DNA from: Cololabis saira
Lineage: Eukaryota; Chordata; Actinopteri; Beloniformes; Belonidae
Length of the DNA stretch: 64,000 nt
NCBI RefSeq assembly: GCF_033807715.1
Contig: NC_084599.1
Span: 4,185,625 to 4,249,624, forward strand
Reading direction: 5' to 3'
How positions within the stretch are numbered: position 1 is the stretch's first letter; each line of letters begins with the position of its first letter. Of the stretch, positions 1 to 11,525 are shown one piece after another. Under the pieces are notes generated by a model. The model had not been told where the DNA came from, made no database searches, and saw nothing but the letters and a program-made list of their open reading frames with translations. A program made the position numbers and the translations under genes.

Positions 1-1150
<1,150 letters not shown>

Positions 1151-1399
1151 AGTGTACCCACCCCCTGCGACGCTACGCTTCCTGACATTCGCTCTGAAGT
1201 GTTTCAGGTGGGCCAAAACCAACGGAGCTGGGAAGTGAGCTGGGACACGCCTTCTATATGTCAGTCACAGCTAGCCGGTTTAGCTGGGCTGACCGGCAAA
1301 ATCCTCATAACAGGTAAACAACGGCGTTTACGCTGCACTGGTGAGTGTTGTCTGCAGGGCCTCAGATCTGGAACAGACTTGATGACGACCTGAAGACGC

Positions 1400-1774
1400 T
1401 GTTCTCTCTCCATTTTTAAAAGAAATCTAAAAGTAAATTTACTGTCTACTTATTTATAAAATACCCTTGCTACATGACGGAGATATTGGGATGACTGGAT
1501 GAATGATTGTATGTATTTGTGTTTGATTGTATGTATTGTAATGTTTACTGTTCTCATGTTCCCACGGTACCACATTGCACTGTAAATTTCATTTTTCTTT
1601 CATGAACTTTGGACCCCTCCCAAAAGCTTTCAACAGCTTACTCTGGGGGACCCATTCATACAGGCCAAAGGACCATTATAGATGTTTGAATGGTCACAAT
1701 TGTATACGTTTATTTTAAATGGCTTTGTATGAATAAACTTGAAACTTGAAACTTGAAACTTGAAACTTGAAACC
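1400..1774 (+). mobile_element. 3' end of a non-LTR retrotransposon with (CTTGAAA)n tail
   Basis: A/T-rich 3'UTR-like sequence ends in AATAAA followed by five GAAACTT units (1739-1773). A short tandem tail directly after AATAAA is typical of fish LINE 3' ends. No coding part is recognisable. Confidence 0.45.
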
Positions 1775-1966
1775 TGCGATGCTAATGCCGGAGCTGAAAC
1801 CCTCTCTCTCTCTCTCTGAGCTGAAACTCTCCTTCAGGAAGCACATCAAGAAAGTGTGTAACTCTGTTAAATATGGCTTGGCAAACTTCAGACAAATAAG
1901 GAACTCATTGACTGACAGTGCAGCAATAATGTTTCTCCATTCAATGATCCCATCACACATTGACTA

Positions 1967-2045
1967 ATCAATTCAATTCAATTTTATTTATATCGCATCT
2001 ATTACAACAGAAGTTGTAATAGGATCTTTCCAGAGACCTAAAACA
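1967..2045 (-). mobile_element. LINE/SINE 3' tail fragment (minus strand)
   Basis: AATTCAATTCAATTTTATTT then TATCGC, and AACAGAAGTTGT. This is the reverse complement of the tail seen on the plus strand at 40905-40960 (GACGCTATACAAATAAAATT). Confidence 0.5.
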
Positions 2046-2114
2046 TGACCCCCGAGCAATTATTACATAAACATTTACATAAACCATGGCAGGTAAAAAC
2101 TAGTGGGAGAAAAA

Positions 2115-2762
2115 CCTTAAAGGAGACCTATTATGAAAAACAGGTTTTTCTTGCTTTAACATATATAAAGTGGTCTCAGCCTGCCAACTCAGAGAAGGAG
2201 GAAAGCAACCAAATTCTGCAGTGTCTGTACAGCCGCCCGGATGAGCTGTCCAGTGTGATGTGGATCTACGAGCCAATAAGATTCTGCTCCTGTTGTTACG
2301 TAACCAAAATGTGATTTACATAGGTTGGCCTCCGATGCGTGAAATCACGCCCACAACTAACTCCACAGGCCGGAGCTTCCTCCATGTTTTTGTAGCGGTG
2401 TATCGTGTCATTCAGGCAGCCAATCAGCACAGAGCCTCATTATCATAGCCCCGCCCACTCAGAATCCTGCATAGATAATGATGTTAGAGAATGGGAAGAT
2501 AAAGACATGGCTCAGAGGCTGAATTTCTATCTATTTAGCAAAAACAATCAGAAGCTTGTTTTAAAAAAATTCAAGGCCTGTTTAAAACTCAATTTTGCTC
2601 CCGCTCTATTTTTAAATATGCACACTTGTATGCTTGTGTGTAGACGGCACCTTTTCGTTCGGTGCGCCGTGTGTGTGTGTGTGTTAAACACAGAAATGGC
2701 ACACATAACTGAGGCTGCGCCTTTCCACACGGCGCGCCGTATGGTCGCGAAAATACGGTATT
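2115..2762. mobile_element. two truncated MITE fragments
   Basis: 2115-2540 starts AAAGGAGACCTATTATGAAA and resembles a MITE end. 2580-2762 ends with GGTCGCGAAAATACGGTA, the same terminus as the complete element at 51383-52509, so it is a truncated copy of that family. Confidence 0.4.
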
Positions 2763-2788
2763 AGCAACCATTTAATTCAGTAAAAGAT

Positions 2789-2790
<2 letters not shown>

Positions 2791-2857
<67 letters not shown>
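2791..2857. repeat. (AT)n microsatellite
   Basis: About 33 uninterrupted AT units. Confidence 0.95.
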
Positions 2858-2860
<3 letters not shown>

Positions 2861-2935
2861 TAACTTGTGTCTCAAGTCCAGTCCTCTTTCCCTTCATAAC
2901 GACACAATTGTCCAGTAGAAAACTCCACTCAATCT

Positions 2936-3994
2936 CAAAATCAGAATCAGAATCAGAATCAGAATCATCTTTATTGGTTTCCAGGTTCGAACATTGTCCA
3001 ACGAGGAATTTGACTCCGGTAGTTTCGCTCTTTGGTGATAAAATAAAATAAGCAATAAAACAAAGATACAGAATAAACAGTATAAACATTTAAGGTGCAG
3101 ATGTTTGAGGTAGAGAGAGAAAAGAAAAGAAAAAAAGAAAAAGGGACAGTTCTGAATAAAAATAAACATAACCTATTTACAATTTTACAGGGCAATTATA
3201 CAAAAAATATACAAAAGATTATACAAATTATACAAAGAAATACACATATAGTGAGGGGTGCAGCTGAGTGAGGCAGACATGGTTGTCAAGGAAGGTGCTA
3301 GATGATTTTTGCACGTGTTTGGTTTCTCTGAGACTTATTATTTGTGGGAGTTCATCAGAGCAACCGCTTGGGGGAAGAAACTGTCCCTGTGTCTGGAGGT
3401 TCTGGCGCACAGTGCTCTGTAGGGGGAGGAGGGGAGGAGTTGGAACAGACTGTGTCCTGGGTGTGAGGGGTCTGGTCCTGGTCCTGGTCCTGGTCCTGGT
3501 CCTGGTCCTGGTCCTGGTCCTGGTCCTGGTCCTGGTCCTGGTCCTGGTCCTGGTCCTGGTCCTGGTCCTGGTCCTGGTCCTGGTCCTGGTCCTGGGTGTG
3601 AGGGGTCTGCAGAGATTCAACCTGCCCGTTTCCTGGTCCTGGACCGGTACAGGTCCTGGATAGATGGGAGGTTAGTCCCAACTATCCTCTCTGCAGACCT
3701 GATTGTCCGTTGCAGTCTGTTCTGTCCAGTTTGGTGGCTGATCCAAACCAGACTGGATGATGGCAGTGTAGAATGTGATCAGCAGCTGCTGTGGAGGTTA
3801 AACTTCCTGAGCTGACGCAGGAAGTACAACCTTTGCTGCGCCTTCTTCCTGACGGAGTTGATGTGGGTGGACCACTCAGGTCCCGGGAGATGGTGGATCC
3901 CAGGAACTTGAAGGAGTCTGAGGTGGAGACAGTGCTGTTGAGGATGGTGAGGGGGGGGAGTGGCGGTTTCATAAGACTGCAGGACATCTTCTAG
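2936..3994 (-). mobile_element. 5'-truncated L2-like LINE with (TCTGAT)n 3' tail
   Basis: The minus-strand translation at 3987-3700 gives LNSTVSTSDSFKFLGSTISR and VWFGSATKLDRT, which is the C-terminal part of a fish L2-type ORF2. The 3' end at about 2936-2965 is a run of TCAGAA/TTCTGA hexamers, typical of this family. A CCTGGT expansion interrupts the coding remnant. Confidence 0.75.
3473..3596. repeat. (GGTCCT)n hexanucleotide array inside the LINE
   Basis: About 20 tandem GGTCCT units lie in the former coding part of the LINE. The six-base unit keeps every frame open (Arg-Thr, Leu-Val, Gln-Asp repeats), which creates false ORFs. Confidence 0.95.
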
Positions 3995-4265
3995 TTCCAG
4001 CAGAAGTGCTGAAGCAAAAAGCAGTCAAACTCTGCACGCCGAGAAAAGAAAAACAAACAAAAAACTCATACACCGGAGATCCGGAATACTTTAAGCCTGA
4101 GCGGTGCAGTTTAAGGGCTTACAGCCGTTACAAAGGCTTGCTCTCACCCTCCCTCCAGCACTGGAGATGACTGATGGGGGTTCAATGAAATCACTACAAA
4201 TAGCATTCTTTTGTTGTCTGCTGAATAACAGTTTCTGTGCTTAAAGGTTTTCCTGCCTTATAGCA

Positions 4266-5262
4266 ATAAGTGTACACCAACCAGGACTGGGGCTTTGCTG
4301 GGCTGTCTTTCTAACCGTTTGACAACCAAGACTTGATCAAAAAGTGGGTTTCTTAATTTAATCTGATTTAACTTAATTACAGGGAAGTATGATATTGCTA
4401 ACCATGTCTAATTTTTTTTAGGGTTCCTCTTATGTCAGTTTATTTTAATTTTTATTTATTTATCTTATTTTGTTTTTTTAATTTATTTTAATTTTTAAAT
4501 TTTTTTGTTGCTGGTGTTTTGCGTGTCCTGTATTTTAGTTTATTACTTTATTTTTCCTATTATTATTGTCTTCAGTCAGAGTTTGATTGGTAATTGGTAC
4601 TTACTTTGGGACCTGTTTATAATTACGTATTTTGCAGTGTGTGTGTGTTTTGGGGTGTTTGTTCTGTTTTGTGTCCTTATTTATTTTATTTTTTATTTTT
4701 TTTTAATATTTTATTTATTTATTTTTTTTGTGTGTATGGTAAAATATAAAACGGGGTATTCTGTCGAACCCTTTAAAAGAAATGTTTATTGTGTAATATA
4801 ATTTACATGGATTACCCAATAAAGAAACATGTTTAAAAAAAAAGTGGGTTTCTTTGTTTCAGTTTGGTTGTTCAAGGTCCAGTAACTGAACAACTTTCAC
4901 ATCTAACTGTGGCGAGACACAGAAATCAACAACTTTGTTTTTGCTTTTGCGCATTACGGAGTTACAGATCAAGCTACACGGTGTGTAACTCAGACTAGAC
5001 CTGATTGAAAACCGTCACAAACCACAAACAGCTCCACACACCAGTGGTGCTGGTATGAGGTGGTGCTGGCCCCGCTCCAGCTGCAGACAGGCTGCTGCAG
5101 TCACAGGAACTTGACCTACTTTAACTCTGCTAGTTGCCGTAACTGTGGGAAAACAGTGGCCTGAAGCCGTTCCCATCACAAACACGCCGTAGCGTGTTTT
5201 GACTGTTAATTGGAGAGTTGTTAGCGTGAGTGTGTCTCGTACAAGAAGTGTTCAGTTTTAAT
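4266..5262. repeat. direct repeat R1, left copy of a ~500-bp repeat flanking the LINE block
   Basis: From AAGTGTACACCAACCAGG to about AGTTTTAATTGTT. Once its 484-bp insert (4355-4838) is removed, it matches 9118-9770 along its whole length. Origin unknown; no coding content seen. Confidence 0.8.
4355..4838 (+). mobile_element. retrotransposed insert with 16-bp target duplication
   Basis: AAAAAGTGGGTTTCTT occurs immediately before (4339-4354) and after (4839-4854) this A/T-rich insert. The insert ends in AATAAA, 12 more bases and an A-run. That is the structure of a 5'-truncated product of target-primed reverse transcription. The paralogous repeat at 9190 lacks the insert. Confidence 0.85.
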
Positions 5263-5591
5263 TGTTACGCCCTGCTCTCTGGTCTTCCAAAAAGAACATG
5301 TACAACCTACAATTATTACAGAACTCAGCCGCACGCGTGCTGACGACGACCAGAGGGCGGGAGCACATTACACCTGTTTGAAAATCGCTGCATTGGCTCC
5401 CCGTGCGCTTCAGGGTCCATTTTGAGGTTCTTTTACTAGTTTTTAAGTGTCTTAATGGTCTTGGGGTTTCTTATTTGTCTGCACTACTTTTACCCTATCG
5501 ACCCTCACGGACCCTGAGCTCCTCCGGTGCTGGCCTTTTAACCATACCAGAAGTTAGAACCATTCAGTTATTATGGTCCCTGATTGTGGAA

Positions 5592-6177
5592 CAGCCTCCC
5601 GGAGAACCTCAGGAACCTCAGGAGAACCTCAGGAACCTCAGGAGAACCTCAGGAACCTCAGGAGAACCTCAGGAGAACCTCAGGAGAACCTCAGGAACCT
5701 CAGGTGAACCTCAGGAGAACCTCAGGAGAACCTCAGGAACCTCAGGAGAACCTCAGGAGAACCTCAGGAGAACCTCAGGAGAACCTCAGGAACCTCAGGA
5801 GAACCTCAGGAGAACCTCAGGAGAACCTCAGGAACCTCAGGAGAACCTCAGGAACCTCAGGAGAACCTCAGGAGAACCTCAGGAGAACCTCAGGAACCTC
5901 AGGTGAACCTCAGGAGAACCTCAGGAGAACCTCAGGAACCTCAGGAGAACCTCAGGAGAACCTCAGGAGAACCTCAGGAGAACCTCAGGAACCTCAGGAG
6001 AACCTCAGGAGAACCTCAGGAGAACCTCAGGAACCTCAGGAGAACCTCAGGAACCTCAGGAGAACCTCAGGAACCTCAGGAGAACCTCAGGAACCTCAGG
6101 AGAACCTCAGGAGAACCTCAGGAGAACCTCAGGAGAACCTCAGGAGAACCTCAGGAGAACCTCAGGAGAACCTCAGG
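5592..6177 (+). repeat. AGGAACCTC / AGGAGAACCTC minisatellite 1 in LINE coding sequence
   Basis: A long array mixing 9-bp (AGGAACCTC) and 11-12-bp (AGGAGAACCTC) units. It grows out of the LINE codons for the NSLPENLR motif, and the LINE frame resumes after it with GCTGCAGAGAACGTTGATG. Confidence 0.95.
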
Positions 6178-6255
6178 GCTGCAGAGAACGTTGATGTTTT
6201 TAAAAAGAGGCTCAAGTCCCATCTCTTTAATCAGGCTTTTAACTGACTCATTTAA

Positions 6256-6596
6256 AGGAGCTTGAGGCAGGATTGAGGCAGGATTTATGAAAAAAATTCG
6301 TATACGTTTTAAGTTTTCTAGTAATAATGTCAGATGAAGCGTTCCAAACCCAAAAGAATGTTTCCTCTAGTGTATCTCTCCGTTGCCTTGAACAGGCTGT
6401 GTGCTGCAAAATGTGCTGCAATTCTGGGCCGGAATTTCCCGCGCTGTCCTGTGGATGTGACGTCACATGACGCTGCATGCACGTTCTCCCCGTTCTCCCG
6501 TGCCGGCTTCACTGTTGGCTGCAGTACCCCCGACGGCCGTCGTGGTGAAGGGTGGCGCTAGAGAGTCTCATTTCTTAAAAGGAGCCTCGTGCTCCT
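6256..6596. mobile_element. MITE with TTAA target duplication (piggyBac-like)
   Basis: Flanked by TTAA at 6252-6255 and 6597-6600, with inverted ends AGGAGCTTGAGGC and GCCTCGTGCTCCT. It sits exactly at the junction between the two LINE-tail copies. Confidence 0.7.
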
Positions 6597-7180
6597 TTAA
6601 GTGTCTTAATGGTCTTGGGGTTTCTTATTTGTCTGCACTACTTTTCCCCTATGGACCCTTGCGGACCCTGAGCTCATCCGGCCTTTTAACCATAACAAAA
6701 GTTAGAACCATTCAGTTATTATGGTCCCCGATTGTGGAACAGCCTCCCGGAACCTCAGGGGAACCTCAGGAACCTCAGGAACCTCAGGAGAACCTCAGGA
6801 ACCTCAGGAACCTCAGGAGAACCTCAGGAACCTCAGGAACCTCAGGAGAACCTCAGGAACCTCAGGAGAACCTCAGGAGAACCTCAGGAACCTCAGGGGA
6901 ACCTCAGGAACCTCAGTAACCTCAGGAGAACCTCAGGAACCTCAGGAACCTCAGGGGAACCTCAGGAACCTCAGTAACCTCAGGAGAACCTCAGGAACCT
7001 CAGGAACCTCAGGGGAACCTCAGGAACCTCAGTAACCTCAGGAGAACCTCAGGAACCTCAGGAACCTCAGGAGAACCTCAGGAGAACCTCAGGAACCTCA
7101 GGGCTGCAGAGAACGTTGATGTTTTTAAAAAGAGGCTCAAGTCCCATCTCTTTAATCAGGCTTTTAACTGACTCATTTAA
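6597..7180 (+). repeat. second copy of the LINE tail (tandem duplicate of 5443-6255)
   Basis: Starts TTAAGTGTCTTAATGGTCTT and ends GACTCATTTAA, matching 5443-6255. It has its own minisatellite and scattered substitutions. Confidence 0.85.
6748..7101 (+). repeat. AGGAACCTC minisatellite 2
   Basis: Same unit family as 5592-6177 at the same site in the duplicated LINE tail. It has a different unit order, including GGGGAACCTC and AGTAACCTC variants in a ~60-bp higher-order repeat. Confidence 0.95.
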
Positions 7181-7450
7181 CTCTTTATCATTTTCTATGC
7201 TCACCCCTATTTTGATTGGATCTTACTACTCTGTTTTATATTAATCTTTAGTTTAGTTTATCCTGTTTTATTATCTCATTGTTTTATCACAATGTTACAT
7301 TTAAATCTTTTAGTCGTTATTGTAAGATTTAAAGGTGAAGTTAATTTACCAAGGAAATATATTTACAACGTTTATGTAACAGTTAAAACCCTCTCTTGAA
7401 TGTATTTATTTGGTTTTACCTTCTTACAGTACGTTTGCCTCGGTCTAGGG

Positions 7451-7989
7451 CAGGGATCAGCAACCCACGGCTCTAGAGCAGCATGTGGCTCTTTAGCGCC
7501 GCCCTAGTGGCTCCTGGAGCTTTTTCAACAATGTTTGAAAATGGAAATCGATGGGGGAGGGAAATATATTTTTTGTGTTAATGTGGTTTCTGTAGGAGGA
7601 CAAACATGACACAAACATTCTGAACGTTTTCCAATGCTGTAAAAATGTGTAGAATAAATATTACATTTCAACATTTCTGTTAACAAAGATTTCAACATTA
7701 ATCTCAACGTTTCGACTTCTTTCACAAAATTTCAACTTTTTTCTCAACATTTCGACTTTTTTAATGATTTTTTTCTCAAGATTGTACTTCAACATTAATC
7801 TTGACATTTCGACTTTTTTCTCGACATTTCGAAAATCTTCCCCCAGTTATAACTAAGAAACATGCAGCATGTGTTGCCTTCATTCTAATTCTGATACAAG
7901 ACTTTTCATTTTTTGCGGCTCCAGACATATTTGTTTTTTGTGTTTTTGGTCCAATATGGCTCTAAAACATTTTGGTTTGCAGACCTTTG
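7451..7989. mobile_element. hAT-type MITE, 8-bp target duplication
   Basis: Starts CAGGGATCAGCAACCCACGG and ends GGTTTGCAGACCTTTG. Flanked by GTCTAGGG (7443-7450) and GTCTAGGT (7990-7997). The interior has TTTCTCGACATTTCGAC-type short repeats. Same family as 48284-48718. Confidence 0.85.
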
Positions 7990-8465
7990 GTCTAGGTCAT
8001 TCCTGGCTCCTGATTGGTTGGTTTAGTCACATGGGGTCAGAAAGAAGGAAGTTGTTGTCATGGTGATTTCTGATGCCGGGAGCTTGAGTAAAAGTTCTGC
8101 TGAAACTCTCTCACGTCTGCTGTTTCCTCTCATGAAAAGTGTCTGAATATCCAACCCTCACGTTACATTATTTATGGTCTATTTTATACATTCTATTGTT
8201 TTATTTTCTTAGTTTCTAAAGTCTTGCTTTCTAGACCTACTTTTAGGATTTTATGTTATACTTTTAAACTCTTTTAGTGTGTATTTTAACTTCATAGCCT
8301 ATCTTCCCCTGCTTTCTTGTAGCTTTTATCTCCAGTGTTTCCTCATGGGGAGCCTCCATGCTGGGAGTGACTCTGGCCTGCAGGGGGTCGTCCTGGGGGT
8401 GGTTCTGGCCTGGATGGTGGTGGAGCTCTGCACCACGGCTTCACCGCTGTGGGGATGGTCTCTGT

Positions 8466-8715
8466 GGAGGCCCCCCCTGTGGAGGCCCCCCCCTGTGGAG
8501 GCCCCCCCTGTGGAGGCCCCCCCTGTGGAGGCCCCCCCTGTGGAGGCCCCCCCCTGTGGAGGCCCCCCCTGTGGGCCGGGATGATCTCTGTGGAGGCCCC
8601 CCCTGTGGAGGCCCCCCCCCTGTGGAGGCCCCCCCTGTGGAGCCCCCCCCCCCCCCCCTGTGGAGGCCCCCCCCTGTGGAGGCCCCCCCCTGTGGAGGCC
8701 CCCCCTGTGGGCCGG
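8466..8715. repeat. C-rich minisatellite (CTGTGGAGGCCCCCC)n
   Basis: About 15 units of ~15-16 bp with variable C-runs, including a run of 15 C at 8643-8658. It contains two GGGCCGGGATGATCTCTGTG spacers, suggesting a higher-order unit. Confidence 0.95.
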
Positions 8716-8742
8716 GATGATCTCTGTGGAGGAAACCCTTTA

Positions 8743-8830
8743 GGGTTGCCACCTTTCAGAAATAGAAATAAGGGACGCCCCGATTCCAGCAGTGCAGGAG
8801 CCAAAAAAAAGGGACATCCCCAAAACTTCT
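8743..8830. mobile_element. fragment of the TAGGGTTGCCA hAT family
   Basis: TTAGGGTTGCCACCTTTCAG and the AAGGGACATCCCC stretch resemble the ends of the complete element at 11943-12546. Confidence 0.4.
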
Positions 8831-9117
8831 AAACTGCATAGAAATGTATTTATTTTATATGAAAAAAACTAAATGCTTTGATTTCAAGTTTAAAATTGAA
8901 CTTGCATGACTGTACAGACAGCCAACCATACTAGCAACTGAAATATCCTCCTATGCTACTGTATGTCCACATCAGCCCAGATGTATAATATAGCTACAGG
9001 TGAAGAATATGGTGTAAAAGTTAACTATTAAGTTTTATGTTTTATGTAAAGCGCTTTGTGTTGCATTTTTTTATTTTGTATGAAAAGCGCTATACAAATA
9101 AAGATTGATTTGATTTG

Positions 9118-9770
9118 AAGTGTACACCAACCAGGGCTGGGGCTTTGCTGGCTGTCTTTCTAACCGTTTGACAACCAAGACTTGATCAAAAAGTGGATTT
9201 CTTTGTTTCAGTTTGGTTGTTCAAGGTCCAGTAACTGAACAACTTTCACATCTAATTGTGGCGAGACAAAGAAATCAACAACTTTGTTCTTGCTTTCAGA
9301 CATTACAGAGTTACAGATCAAGCTACACGATGTGTAACGCAGACTAGACCTGATTGAAAACCGTCACAAACCTCCCAACAGCTCCACACATCAGTGGTGC
9401 TGGTCTGAAGTGGTGCTGGCCCCGCTCCAGCTGCAGACAGGCTGCTGCACTCACATGAACTTCACCTACTTTAACCCTGGATTCACACTGAAAGCGCCTC
9501 AGGCGTCAGGCCATTCATTCATTCATTGTCTATGAAAGCGCTGCGAGAAGCGTCGGAGGCCACGGAGGCGTTGGAGGCGTCCAGAGCGTCAATTTGAAGT
9601 TGAAAAATCTCAACTTTACCCTGGATTCACACTGAAAGCGTCAAAAATCGCCTGTGGGAAAACAGTGGCCATGAAGCTGTTCTCATCACAAACACGCCAT
9701 AGCGTGTTGTGATAGTTGAGTGGAGTTTTGTTAGCGTGAGTGTATCTTGTAGAAGAAAAGTAAAGTTTTA
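9118..9770. repeat. direct repeat R2, right copy of the ~500-bp flanking repeat
   Basis: Begins directly after the LINE 3' tail. It matches R1 from AAGTGTACACCAACCAGG onward but lacks the 484-bp insert. It carries its own insertion of CTGGATTCACACTGAAAGC-family sequence (about 9476-9655). Confidence 0.8.
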
Positions 9771-10168
9771 TTTGTTTAATTTGTTGGAGGTCAGCAGGAG
9801 CTGCGGAGAATGCGACGGGAGATCAACTTAAAAGTGTCCAACTGTACCTGTCTGGGAGCAAAAAACAATCATTAAAGATCAATAACCCCATGCATCTTTG
9901 TGTGTCCCTGGCCTTAAAACCCGCTCAAAATGAGACTCTCCAGTCAGCATCACATCCCCATCGGTTTATCCAGAGCAGGTGATGTGACAGAAAAGAGCTG
10001 ATGCAGCTCCACAGGAAGCTCTGATTCAGAACCAAGAACCAATTATTGGACATCAAATCAGGTTTTGGAGCGAGGGACATTTTCCATCAGAGGGGGGTGG
10101 AGGGAGGATAAAAGTGAAGACGCCTCCCTCTTCTCAAGGAAACTGTCCCACACAGATGGTTGCAATGG

Positions 10169-10435
10169 ACGGAAGAGTATTGGGGCCATGCAGGAGAAAA
10201 AGTATTTGAGAGGGGAAGATTTTTTTTTTTATTGTGCACTTCGAGAAAAAAGTCCAAATGTCGAGATTAATGTTGAAATACAATTTCACGAATAAAGTCA
10301 AAATTTTGCCTTTTTTCTCAACATTTCAACTTTTTTCTCAACATTTTGCCTTTTTTCTCGAAGTGCATAATGAAAAAAAAATCTTCCTCCATAAAATATA
10401 ATTTTTATTTTCCTCTTGCTTGGCCCTAACACTCT
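10169..10435. mobile_element. MITE with CGGAAGAGT inverted ends (MULE-like?)
   Basis: Inverted ends CGGAAGAGTATTGGGGCCAT and CCCTAACACTCTTCCG (at least 15 bp). Similar 9-10 bp flanks (GCAATGGA / GCAATGAC) suggest a Mutator-type target duplication. The interior has the GAAATGTCGAGAAAAAAGT motif. Related copy at 29193-29525. Confidence 0.55.
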
Positions 10436-10739
10436 TCCGTAGCAATGACATTAATTAAGAGCCTACATTTTATTTCTGTTCTTAATTCAAACAAACGTAA
10501 ACTCAGGTGGATGTGATCTGAACTTTGGCCGCAAATCAATCAGGTATTTTATACATTTGTAATCAACACTGAAAAAATACAGTTTCTAACAAATCATCAG
10601 TAGTGGACACAGTTATTGAAATATCCAGGACCTGAATAAAGTGCAACACCTGGAAGGTAAGACGTGTGGGGAGGGTCCGCTAACTCACGTTTAGAGGACT
10701 AGACTCACATCCCAAGATAAGGAGCCGGTTGACCCTCAC

Positions 10740-11525
10740 ATTGGAGGGGGGAATAAAAACGGTCCAAATCATCCCCCCTGAAATAAAAACGGTCCAAATC
10801 ATCACCCCTGAAATAAAAACGGTCCAAATCATCCCCCCTGAAATAAAAACGGTCCAAATCATCCCCCCTGTAAAACTGCCATCCCCCCTTTCCATCCCTT
10901 ATGTCATTTCATCAATGAATGTGGTTTTACTGCTATTTCAACATTTAGAGTTATCACCAGAAAAATAACACCAGAAAAATAACTTACTTGACAATTTTCA
11001 CCTGTTTCAAATAAATTTTCACTTGAAATAAGTAGAAAAATCTGCCAGTGGAACAAGATTTATCTTCTCATTACAAGCAAAAAAATCTTGTTCCACTGGC
11101 AGATTTTTCTACTTATTACAAGTGAAAATCTACTTGAAACAGGTGAAAATTGTTGTTTTTTCCAGTGATGAGTCTTGTTTTAAGTGTAATGAGATTTTTT
11201 TTACTAAAATGAGACATTTTAACCAGAAATAAGACAAATATTCTTAAGATTGTGAGTTTTTGCAGTGATCCATGTTACTTATCCTGTGAAGGACAGAGTC
11301 ATATTGATAAGTTCAGAAAAGTGTTTTTTATTGTTGTGTTTTGATGTATTTGATGTAAGCCCAGTGGATATTTAAAGCTTACAGAAGGCTGCATTTAACT
11401 GCTGCTATGTCATTCCTGCAGTATTTCTGCAGGTGTTTTGGTCACTTCTATTAATGTAATATATTATATTATTTGTAATCAGCACTAATTATCTGTCCCC
11501 ATATGATAAAATCCACCATCCCCCG
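10740..11525 (-). mobile_element. composite repeat with internal palindromic MITE, inverted copy of 38632-39355
   Basis: Contains the GGGGGGATGATTTGGACC module, the GTTTTACTGCTATTTCAACA segment, a palindromic MITE (about 10960-11270) and a tail ending CATATGATAAAATCCACCAT. The whole series recurs in reverse orientation at 38632-39355. Confidence 0.7.
10752..10871. repeat. 30-bp minisatellite, four copies
   Basis: Four near-identical units of GGTCCAAATCATCCCCCCTG AAATAAAAAC. The copy at 39290 has essentially one unit, so expansion happened in this copy. Confidence 0.9.

Larger units (their letters stand above)
5263..9117 (+). mobile_element. LINE-derived block, rearranged and nested
   Basis: The translation from 5290 gives LQNSAARVLTTTRG, LHWLPVRFRVHFEVLLLVFK and CLNGLGVSYLSALLLPY, and at 6180 AAENVDVFKKRLKSHLFNQA. 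This is the C-terminal tail of a fish LINE ORF2. The 3'UTR continues from 7180 and the end is AAAGCGCTATACAAATAAAG plus a GATTTGATTTGA tail at 9117. Inside are a tandem duplication, two minisatellites, a TTAA MITE, a hAT MITE and a C-rich array. Confidence 0.75.

Noticed and set aside
3228..3681. Arg-Thr, Gln-Asp and Leu-Val dipeptide-repeat proteins
   Set aside because: Generated by the (GGTCCT)n array inside an L2-like LINE.
4505..4801. Hydrophobic 98-residue ORF as a membrane protein
   Set aside because: T-rich 3'UTR-like DNA of a retrotransposed insert; Phe/Ile/Leu richness follows from base composition.
5403..6265. Pro/Glu/Gln-rich 120-220 residue ORFs
   Set aside because: Artefacts of the AGGAACCTC minisatellite in a LINE tail; only the short flanking LINE peptide is meaningful.
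8279..8832. Pro/Gly-rich ORFs on both strands
   Set aside because: C-rich minisatellite without codon signal.
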